6,296 nucleotides of DNA from an uncultured Haemophilus sp. GTDB lineage: Bacteria > Pseudomonadota > Gammaproteobacteria > Enterobacterales > Pasteurellaceae. Of the stretch, positions 1 through 4,464 are shown one piece after another (position 1 is the first letter of the stretch; the number at the start of each line of letters is the position of its first letter). Position numbers and translations under genes: made by a program. The notes beneath the pieces are model-generated. The model saw only the letters and a list, made by a program, of their open reading frames with translations, was not told where the DNA came from and made no database searches. The DNA lies in contig NZ_CALJRX010000257.1 in assembly GCF_937976265.1 (NCBI RefSeq), positions 1 to 6,296 of the forward strand, in the 5' to 3' direction.

Positions 1-326
1 TGCCATTTTTCCGCAAAACCTTTGCGAGGTGGTAAATCCCCCGATTTGCCTTTGCCTGGGTAATAAAAATCCATCGGGATGACTGCAAACATACCGGAGT
101 GATAAAAGGTATCACGATCCACGCCCAGCCATTCACGCAGGCGATCACCGCTTTTATCATTCCAATATAAACGACTTTCTTGCGCTTTAATTCCAGGCGC
201 TTGTCCGACGATATTAATACGAGCGGTAGTTGGCGCAGCAAAAAGCGGTTCGATACCTTTTGCAGTAAAAGATTGATTATCGGGATCTTGCATGATGGAT
301 TGGGTAATTTGAGCAAGTGTTGGCAT
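1..326 (-). CDS. Uracil-DNA glycosylase superfamily protein, 5' part only
   Basis: This is the first 108 codons of a leftward gene that runs off the window edge. The protein starts MPTLAQITQSIM and carries GQAPG at residues 42-46, SGDRLREWLGV at about 60-70, an HSGMFAVIPMDFYYPG stretch at about 76-91 and SGDLPPRKGFAEKW at the cut. This order of motifs is what I know from the proteobacterial proteins annotated as uracil-DNA glycosylase family (COG1573-like), usually near 190-200 residues, so roughly half is missing. The start is supported by an AAGGA ribosome site (333-337) six bases upstream of ATG. It lies 74 bases downstream of nrdD on the same strand, with a hairpin between. Family members of known activity remove uracil from DNA, but this GQAPG subgroup lacks the acidic residue seen in the GEAPG or GQDPY motifs, so real glycosylase activity is uncertain. 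Family call is fairly secure; function is inference. Confidence 0.78.
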   Translation of the reverse strand, partial: MPTLAQITQSIMQDPDNQSFTAKGIEPLFAAPTTARINIVGQAPGIKAQESRLYWNDKSGDRLREWLGVDRDTFYHSGMFAVIPMDFYYPGKGKSGDLPPRKGFAEKW

Positions 327-345
327 GGTATTTCCTTCTTTGTTG

Positions 346-379
346 AAATAAAAATAGCTCACTTTTGATGAGCTATTTT
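346..379 (-). terminator. Probable intrinsic terminator of nrdD
   Basis: An 11-bp perfect inverted repeat (AAAATAGCTCA at 351-361 and TGAGCTATTTT at 369-379) encloses a 7-base loop. On the minus strand the second arm runs into TTTTTATTT, giving a U-rich tail. It starts 21 bases after the nrdD stop. The stem is AT-rich with only three G-C pairs, so it may be leaky and let some transcripts continue into the uracil-DNA-glycosylase-like gene whose start lies 25 bases beyond the stem. Confidence 0.65.
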
Positions 380-400
380 ATCATAATTGATGTTACAACA

Positions 401-2527
401 TTATAGGTGTTTCACTCGACGTTTTACTTCTTCCTGTTTGCCAGCGTTGAATGGACGAGCATCAGGGCTGCCGAGATAACCACAAACTCGTCGGGTTACG
501 GAGACTTTTGCACTGTCATGGTTGCCACATTTCGGACAGACAAAGCCTTTACTTGTGCAATTAAACTCTCCTGTGAAACCACATTCATAACATTCATCAA
601 TTGGCGTGTTGGTGCCGTAATAAGGCACACGATCGTAGCTATAATCCCATACATCTTCGAGTGCTTTCAGGTTATGTTGAATATTTGGGTATTCGCCATA
701 ACAGATAAAGCCGCCACTCGCTAATTCAGGATAAGGCATTTCAAAGTCTAATTTATCGTATGGATTGACTTTTTTCTCTACATCTAAGTGATAGCTGTTA
801 GTGTAGTAGCCTTTATCGGTAACGCCGTCAATGACACCAAATTGTTTGGTATCTAAACGGCAGAAACGATCGCACAAGTTTTCACTTGGTGTGGAATAAA
901 GGCTAAATGCATAACCGGTTTCTTTCTGCCATTGTTTTACCGCTTCGCTTAAACGACGCACAATCGCGATGCCTTTTTCACGCAGTTGTTCATCGTCAAA
1001 AATATGCCCTTGTTTGTACAGTGCATTGATGGTTTCGTGAATACCAATATAGCCTAAAGAAATTGATGCTCGGCCATTTTTGAAAATATCCGCAACATTA
1101 TCATCGGCTTTTAGTCGAACGCCGCAAGCGCCTTCCATATAGAGAATTGGCGCGACACGAGCTTTGGTATTTTCTAAGCGAGCAATACGGGTAAGCAAGG
1201 CTTTCTTCGCAAGAGCTAAGCGTTCATCTAAAGTGCGGTAGAATTTATCTTCATTTCCTTGTGCTTCAAGCGCAATGCGAGGCAGATTCAGACTTACCAC
1301 GCCTAAATTATTGCGACCATCATGCACTTCATGACCGTTTTCTTCATAGGCACCTAAGAAGCTACGACAACCCATTGGGGCTTTGAATGAGCCTGTGACT
1401 TTAACCACTTGATCATAGTTTAAAATATCTGGATACATGCGTTTTGAGGCGCATTCTAATGCCAGTTTTTTAATGTCATAGTTCGGATCTTGTTCGTTTT
1501 GATTCACGCCTTTTTTAATGGTAAAGACCAGTTTAGGGAAGACGGGCGTTTTGTGGTTTTTACCCAAACCACGAATACGATTTTTCAAAATTGATTGCTG
1601 AATTAACCGTTCTTGCCAACTTGTGCCTAAGCCAAAACCAAAGGTGACAAAGGGCGTTTGACCATTGGATGTATGGAGCGTATTGACTTCATATTCAAGG
1701 GATTGGAACGCATCAAAACATTCTTTTTCAATTAGTGCTTTTGCATAACCTTCAGCATCAGGAATTTGCCATTGTGCAGCATTTTTTAAATGTTTTTCAA
1801 AACTGAGTTGAACATAAGGCGCAAGCACTTCATCAATGCGATTAATGGTTGTACCGCCATAAATATGGCTGGCGACTTGAGCAATAATTTGTGCGGTAAC
1901 CGCTGTTGCAGTGCCAATAGATTTAGGCGGCTCAATTTCGGCATTGCCCATTTTAAAACCATGTGAAAGCATGCCTTTTAGATCAACGAGCATGCAGTTA
2001 AACATTGGGAAAAATGGTGCGTAATCTAAGTCGTGATAGTGGATTTCCCCTTTTTCATGAGCTTCAACAACATCTCTTGGCAGAATATGACGTTTGGCAT
2101 AATGTTTTGCCACAATACCCGCCAGTAAATCACGTTGGGTAGGGATAACTTTCGCATCTTTATTGGCGTTTTCATTAAGCAATTCCACGTTGCTTTGCTC
2201 AATCAGCCCTTCAATTTCTTTGGTTAATTGGCTGCGTTTTTCACGGGCAAGATCACGATCGTGACGATATTCAATATAAGCACGTGCAATTTGGGGATAC
2301 TTGCTTGTCATTAAGTGATCTTCAACGATTTTTTGAATCTGGTTGATATCAATTTCATGCTGATAATGACTAAAAATTTCAGTATTAATCTGCTGGCTCA
2401 GATCATGGATATAAATTTCATCAACAATATTGACCGCACTTGCTGCTTTTTTGATTGCATTAGTAATACGTTGTAGGTCAAACCCAATTCGTGAACCATC
2501 ACGCTTAATCACAAAGAAAGCGTTCAT
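401..2527 (-). CDS. nrdD: Anaerobic (class III) ribonucleoside-triphosphate reductase
   Basis: NrdD reduces ribonucleoside triphosphates to dNTPs without oxygen, using a glycyl radical installed by the SAM-dependent activase NrdG and formate as reductant. The 708-residue protein matches the length of the E. coli enzyme (712). An ATP-cone allosteric domain occupies about residues 3-95 (starting VIKRDGSR). The barrel follows, with the likely active-site cysteines C178 (FNCMLVDL) and C387 (MGCRSFLG). Near the C-terminus a zinc site is formed by C646, C649, C664 and C667 (CYEC...CPKC), and the radical-bearing glycine is G683 in RRVCGYLGSPDARPFNAGKQ. All offsets agree with the E. coli residues (zinc 644/647/662/665, G681). 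The ATG follows an AGGAG site (2535-2539) by 7 bases. The gene ends in a TAA and a weak hairpin terminator. No nrdG follows it within view, unlike the E. coli nrdD-nrdG pair. Its upstream region carries FNR, Fur and NrdR sites. The gene appears intact. Confidence 0.98.
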   Translation of the reverse strand: MNAFFVIKRDGSRIGFDLQRITNAIKKAASAVNIVDEIYIHDLSQQINTEIFSHYQHEIDINQIQKIVEDHLMTSKYPQIARAYIEYRHDRDLAREKRSQLTKEIEGLIEQSNVELLNENANKDAKVIPTQRDLLAGIVAKHYAKRHILPRDVVEAHEKGEIHYHDLDYAPFFPMFNCMLVDLKGMLSHGFKMGNAEIEPPKSIGTATAVTAQIIAQVASHIYGGTTINRIDEVLAPYVQLSFEKHLKNAAQWQIPDAEGYAKALIEKECFDAFQSLEYEVNTLHTSNGQTPFVTFGFGLGTSWQERLIQQSILKNRIRGLGKNHKTPVFPKLVFTIKKGVNQNEQDPNYDIKKLALECASKRMYPDILNYDQVVKVTGSFKAPMGCRSFLGAYEENGHEVHDGRNNLGVVSLNLPRIALEAQGNEDKFYRTLDERLALAKKALLTRIARLENTKARVAPILYMEGACGVRLKADDNVADIFKNGRASISLGYIGIHETINALYKQGHIFDDEQLREKGIAIVRRLSEAVKQWQKETGYAFSLYSTPSENLCDRFCRLDTKQFGVIDGVTDKGYYTNSYHLDVEKKVNPYDKLDFEMPYPELASGGFICYGEYPNIQHNLKALEDVWDYSYDRVPYYGTNTPIDECYECGFTGEFNCTSKGFVCPKCGNHDSAKVSVTRRVCGYLGSPDARPFNAGKQEEVKRRVKHL
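1231..1239 (+). repeat. DNA uptake signal sequence (USS) inside nrdD
   Basis: Exact 9-mer AAGTGCGGT, the Hin-type uptake signal recognised by competent Haemophilus and relatives. It is followed by A rather than the usual CA, but an AT-rich stretch (GAATTTATCTTC) follows as in the extended consensus. In the nrdD reading direction it encodes part of FYRTLDERL. Confidence 0.85.
2433..2441 (-). repeat. DNA uptake signal sequence (USS) inside nrdD ATP cone
   Basis: On the minus strand this reads AAGTGCGGTCAATATT, the 9-bp core plus the preferred CA and AT-rich extension. It falls in the N-terminal ATP-cone region of nrdD and encodes the S-A-V of KAASAVNIV. Confidence 0.92.
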
Positions 2528-2564
2528 TTTATGACTCCTGTAAGGTAGCTATGGAAAATTGAAA

Positions 2565-2580
2565 GCACTATATATAGTTT
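2565..2580. promoter_or_regulatory. NrdR box 1 (gene-proximal)
   Basis: GCACTATATATAGTTT matches the palindromic NrdR box ACACWATATATWGTGT at 14 of 16 positions. NrdR is the ATP/dATP-sensing zinc-finger and ATP-cone repressor of ribonucleotide reductase genes. The box lies 38 bases upstream of the nrdD ATG and contains the TATATA that is the best local -10 candidate, so binding would be expected to block transcription initiation there. Confidence 0.88.
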
Positions 2581-2599
2581 TATTTAATAGATCAACACA
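2571..2599 (-). promoter_or_regulatory. Possible nrdD proximal promoter
   Basis: On the minus strand TGTGTT (2599-2594), a 17-base spacer and TATATA (2576-2571) could form a promoter starting near 2564, about 36 bases before the start codon. The -35 is poor. The main support is that both hexamers overlap the two NrdR boxes, the usual arrangement for NrdR repression. This is inference. Confidence 0.35.
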
Positions 2600-2612
2600 C
2601 AATATGTAGTGT
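2597..2612. promoter_or_regulatory. NrdR box 2 (gene-distal)
   Basis: ACACAATATGTAGTGT matches the NrdR consensus ACACWATATATWGTGT at 15 of 16 positions. It is separated from box 1 by 16 bases, 32 bp start to start, or about three helical turns. This tandem spacing is the known signature of functional NrdR sites upstream of nrd operons. Confidence 0.9.
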
Positions 2613-2682
2613 TATTTTGTGTTTTTTGATGGGTGAAATTGAGTTGAAACCTTGATAAATCTGGAAAGCAAGAGTGTTTTTG

Positions 2683-2699
2683 TTGAGAATTATTCTCAA
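2683..2699. promoter_or_regulatory. Fur box in the nrdD control region
   Basis: TTGAGAATTATTCTCAA is a perfect 8-1-8 palindrome. Its inner part TGAGAAT-T-ATTCTCA matches the Fur 7-1-7 consensus TGATAATNATTATCA at 12 of 14 defined positions, with the symmetric GAGAAT variant common in Fur operators. It covers the predicted -10 (2689-2694) of the FNR-type promoter and abuts its predicted start (2682), so iron-loaded Fur would be expected to repress. Position and symmetry are seen; binding is inference. Confidence 0.75.
2689..2694 (-). promoter_or_regulatory. Predicted -10 of an FNR-dependent nrdD promoter
   Basis: The minus strand reads AATAAT here. It lies 22 bases beyond the proximal edge of the FNR box, which puts the FNR box centre at -41.5 relative to a start at about 2682: the exact geometry of class II FNR activation. 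The transcript would have a leader of about 155 bases before the nrdD ATG and would cross both NrdR boxes at about +71 to +118. No good -35 hexamer is present, as expected for an activator-dependent promoter. Confidence 0.55.
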
Positions 2700-2716
2700 A
2701 TTATTTTTTAATAAAT

Positions 2717-2730
2717 TTGATCTGAATCAA
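2717..2730. promoter_or_regulatory. FNR box upstream of nrdD
   Basis: TTGATCTGAATCAA is a perfect match to the FNR consensus TTGAT-N4-ATCAA. FNR is the oxygen-labile iron-sulfur activator of anaerobic genes, and nrdD is a known FNR target in E. coli. The box lies 190 bases upstream of the nrdD start and just after the grpE terminator, so nrdD is the only sensible target among visible genes. Confidence 0.88.
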
Positions 2731-2743
2731 GTTTTTTGACAAT

Positions 2744-2768
2744 AAAAAAACGGACGAAAAATCGTCCG
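2744..2768 (-). terminator. Intrinsic terminator of grpE
   Basis: On the minus strand CGGACGA, a TTTT loop, TCGTCCG and then seven T residues form a classical rho-independent terminator. The stem (2751-2757 with 2762-2768) is 7 bp and GC-rich. It begins 23 bases after the grpE stop codon and insulates the nrdD promoter region from grpE transcription. Confidence 0.92.
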
Positions 2769-2791
2769 CTCTTTAAGTCATAGAAAAGAAA

Positions 2792-3367
2792 TTAAGCTGC
2801 AACCATTACCATAGCTGGGCGAATCACACGACCATTTAAGGTATAGCCTTTTTGTAAAACAGTGGTGATTTGGTTGCTTTCAAACCCTTCAGCTGGTTGC
2901 ATAGAGATGGCTTGGTGGAGATCCGGGTTAAAGGTTTCACCCACTGCGCCAACAGGTTCAACACCAAAGCGAGCCACCGTTGAGAGTAATTCTTTTAAGG
3001 TTAGCTCCACACCATTGAATAACGCTTTGATGCTTTCATCTTCCTTATTAGCAGGTGTTGAAAGCGCACGCTCTAAGTTATCAATGGTATTTAAAATATC
3101 TTTTGAGAATTTTTCGAGCGCAAATTTATGTGCTTTTTCGATATCTTGTTCGCTGCGGCGGCGCATATTGTCAATTTCAGCACGCGTGCGAAGCAATAAA
3201 TCTTGCTCTTTTTTAGAGGTTTCTTCTACTTGTGCTTTTAATTGTTCTTCAAGTTCTTGTACACGAGCGATCGCTTCTTCTAACGGATCTTCCGTTGAAG
3301 TGGTTTCCTGCTGAACTTCTTCAACAAGTTCTTCATTTTCATTTAAGTTTTGTGCTTGTTCTGACAT
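2792..3367 (-). CDS. grpE: GrpE, nucleotide exchange factor for DnaK
   Basis: GrpE is the cytoplasmic co-chaperone that drives ADP release from DnaK (Hsp70) and acts as a thermosensor in the DnaK-DnaJ-GrpE cycle. The 191-residue protein fits the family size. An acidic, disordered N-terminus (about 1-28, rich in E, Q and N) leads into a long coiled-coil helix (about 28-90, including RAEIDNMRRRSEQDIEKAHK). A four-helix-bundle segment with NLERAL and FNGVELTLKELL follows. The C-terminal beta domain carries FNPDLHQAIS (146-155) and VLQKGYTLNGRVIRPAMVMV, the family signature. I start it at ATG 3367 (MSEQAQ): a GGAG site sits 6 bases upstream, while the in-frame ATG four codons earlier (3379) overlaps that site and has no ribosome site of its own. 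It is a single-gene unit with its own terminator, divergent from nadK, and probably under heat-shock control. Confidence 0.97.
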   Translation of the reverse strand: MSEQAQNLNENEELVEEVQQETTSTEDPLEEAIARVQELEEQLKAQVEETSKKEQDLLLRTRAEIDNMRRRSEQDIEKAHKFALEKFSKDILNTIDNLERALSTPANKEDESIKALFNGVELTLKELLSTVARFGVEPVGAVGETFNPDLHQAISMQPAEGFESNQITTVLQKGYTLNGRVIRPAMVMVAA

Positions 3368-3373
3368 CTTTTT

Positions 3374-3377
3374 CTCC
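3374..3377 (-). promoter_or_regulatory. Ribosome binding site that fixes the grpE start
   Basis: The minus strand reads ATGGAGAAAAAGATG. GGAG at 3377-3374 is spaced 6 bases from the ATG at 3367. The upstream ATG at 3379 is fused to this site, so using it as a start would extend the protein by MEKK through the ribosome site. Confidence 0.85.
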
Positions 3378-3423
3378 ATTTATCAAAAATTAGTGCTATT
3401 TTAGCAAAACTGAATTGCTATGT

Positions 3424-3452
3424 AATATAATGGCTAAAATTTTAAATTCAAG
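3424..3452 (-). promoter_or_regulatory. grpE promoter, sigma-70 and possible sigma-32 elements
   Basis: On the minus strand TTGAAT (3451-3446), a 16-base spacer and TATATT (3429-3424) give a sigma-70-type promoter. Overlapping it, CTTGAA (3452-3447) equals the sigma-32 -35 element, with GCCATTAT (3434-3427) as a partial match to CCCCATNT at a 12-base spacing. grpE is a classical RpoH target, which makes the heat-shock reading plausible. The -35 overlaps an uptake signal and the -10 overlaps the nadK -10. Confidence 0.55.
3426..3431 (+). promoter_or_regulatory. Predicted -10 of the nadK promoter
   Basis: TATAAT on the plus strand is a perfect -10 with a start expected near 3438, about 60 bases before the nadK ATG. 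No strong -35 lies 16-18 bases upstream (TAGCAA at 3402-3407 is the nearest at 18). The element shares four bases with the grpE -10 on the other strand. Confidence 0.45.
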
Positions 3453-3458
3453 TGCGGT
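3450..3458 (+). repeat. DNA uptake signal sequence (USS) in the grpE-nadK gap
   Basis: Reads AAGTGCGGTCAGAAAT, the full core with the CA extension. It is the only intergenic copy in the window and overlaps the -35 region of the predicted grpE promoter. Confidence 0.92.
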
Positions 3459-3481
3459 CAGAAATCGGTGAGTTTGCACTT

Positions 3482-3486
3482 GGGAG
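3482..3486 (+). promoter_or_regulatory. Likely nadK ribosome binding site
   Basis: GGGAG ends 11 bases before the ATG at 3498. The spacing is a little long but it is the only purine-rich site near any in-frame start; the GTG at 3468 has nothing comparable upstream. Confidence 0.55.
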
Positions 3487-3497
3487 CAATCATAGTT

Positions 3498-4388
3498 ATG
3501 GATGAATTAGTCAAATCATTTAAAACCATCGCCTTGATGGGAAAACCACGTCGCGATATTAATTTGCAAATGCATAAAAACTTGTATCAATGGCTGAAAG
3601 AGCGAGGATATCGAGTTTTAGTGGAAAAAGATGTCGGTGAAAAATTTGGTTTACCGGAAGAAGTTTTAGCAACAGTTGAACAAATCGGTGAGCAAGCACA
3701 ACTTGTGATTGTGATCGGTGGTGATGGCAATATGCTAGGGCGTGCTCGTATTTTGGCTAAATATCATATTCCAATGATTGGTATTAACCGAGGTAACTTG
3801 GGCTTTTTGACCGATATCGATCCGAAAAATGCTTATGCACAGCTTGAAGCTTGTTTGGAACGCGGCGAGTTTTTTGTCGAAGAGCGTTTTTTATTGGAAG
3901 CTAAAATTGAACGCAATGGCGAAATTATTTCTAGCGGTAATGCAGTAAATGAGGCGGTGATTCACCCGGCTAAAATTGCACACATGATTGATTTCCATGT
4001 TTATATCAACGATAAATTTGCTTTCTCTCAACGTTCAGACGGTTTGATTGTTTCTACTCCAACAGGTTCAACGGCTTATTCGCTTTCCGCAGGCGGCCCG
4101 ATTTTAACGCCAAATTTAAATGCGATTGCCCTTGTGCCGATGTTCCCACACACACTTTCTTCTCGACCATTAGTCATTGATGGCGACAGTAAAATTTCAA
4201 TTCGCTTTGCAGAACATAACACTTCACAGTTGGAATTAGGCTGTGATAGTCAAATTGCACTCGGTTTTTGCCCAGATGATGTGGTGCATATTGAAAAAAG
4301 CCCACATAAACTGCGCCTATTACACCTGAAAAATTATAATTATTACAATGTATTAAGCACAAAATTAGGCTGGCTTAAAAATTTCTAA
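3498..4388 (+). CDS. nadK: NAD kinase (ATP-dependent)
   Basis: NadK phosphorylates NAD to NADP in the cytoplasm, the only known route to NADP in most bacteria. The predicted protein has 296 residues (E. coli 292). It has GGDGNMLGRA at residues 74-83 with the GGDG motif at 74-77, GINRGNLGFLTDIDP at about 95-109, the conserved NE pair at 151-152 in GNAVNEAVIHPAKIAHMI, the FSQRSDGLIVSTPTGSTAYS block at about 176-195 followed by LSAGGPI, and LVPMFPHTLSSRPLVI. The C-terminal YYNVLSTKLGWLKNF matches the E. coli end closely. I chose ATG 3498 because MDELVKSFKTIALMGKPR aligns with the E. coli N-terminus to within three residues; an in-frame GTG at 3468 would add ten residues (306 total) and cannot be excluded. 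It diverges from grpE. No terminator separates it from recN 76 bases on, so some readthrough is possible. Confidence 0.96.
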   Translation: MDELVKSFKTIALMGKPRRDINLQMHKNLYQWLKERGYRVLVEKDVGEKFGLPEEVLATVEQIGEQAQLVIVIGGDGNMLGRARILAKYHIPMIGINRGNLGFLTDIDPKNAYAQLEACLERGEFFVEERFLLEAKIERNGEIISSGNAVNEAVIHPAKIAHMIDFHVYINDKFAFSQRSDGLIVSTPTGSTAYSLSAGGPILTPNLNAIALVPMFPHTLSSRPLVIDGDSKISIRFAEHNTSQLELGCDSQIALGFCPDDVVHIEKSPHKLRLLHLKNYNYYNVLSTKLGWLKNF

Positions 4389-4408
4389 TCCAAAAAGTTA
4401 AAAATCTC

Positions 4409-4435
4409 TTTACTGTATATTATATCAGTTATAAT
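4409..4435 (+). promoter_or_regulatory. recN promoter
   Basis: A perfect -10 TATAAT (4430-4435) is preceded by TTTACT (4409-4414), a 4-of-6 match to the -35 consensus at a short 15-base spacing. The start would be near 4442. The strong LexA box covers the spacer and the weaker one covers the -10 and start, the layout expected for tight SOS repression. Confidence 0.7.
4413..4428. promoter_or_regulatory. LexA (SOS) box 1 of recN
   Basis: CTGTATATTATATCAG fits CTG-N10-CAG, with an AT-alternating centre, and is preceded by TA as in the E. coli consensus TACTGTATATATATACAGTA. It lies between the -35 and -10 of the recN promoter. recN is among the most strongly LexA-controlled genes in E. coli. 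Confidence 0.92.
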
Positions 4436-4449
4436 ATATGGATATACAG
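4434..4449. promoter_or_regulatory. LexA (SOS) box 2 of recN, degenerate
   Basis: ATATATGGATATACAG has a perfect right half-site (ATATACAG) but ATA in place of the left CTG. Over 20 bases it matches the SOS consensus at 15. It sits exactly 21 bp from box 1, two helical turns on the same face, which favours cooperative binding and makes chance less likely. Confidence 0.65.
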
Positions 4450-4451
4450 TT

Positions 4452-4457
4452 AAGGAG
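4452..4457 (+). promoter_or_regulatory. Ribosome binding site that fixes the recN start
   Basis: AAGGAG lies 7 bases before the ATG at 4465. An in-frame ATG at 4438 would place this site and half of LexA box 2 inside the coding region, and would fall upstream of the predicted transcription start, so it is not the start. Confidence 0.9.
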
Positions 4458-4464
4458 ATTTTTT

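Noticed and set aside
407..724. Open frame on the plus strand opposite nrdD
   Set aside because: It overlaps the conserved zinc and glycyl-radical region of nrdD, has no ribosome site and no recognisable domain; it is a shadow of the real gene. The same applies to open frames opposite grpE and nadK and those in other frames of recN.
2683..2713. Plus-strand promoter (TTGAGA then TTAATA or TTTTAA) that could drive an RNA antisense to grpE
   Set aside because: The -10 candidates are poor and the spacing is either 17 with a weak hexamer or 19; no plus-strand gene or terminator supports it.
3468..3497. Upstream GTG start for nadK giving a 306-residue protein
   Set aside because: No ribosome site precedes the GTG, and the extra ten residues extend well beyond the E. 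coli N-terminus; ATG 3498 aligns better. Not fully excluded.
4438..4464. Upstream ATG start for recN adding MDIQLRRFF
   Set aside because: It lies upstream of the predicted transcription start, inside LexA box 2, and has no ribosome site; the ATG at 4465 has a perfect one.
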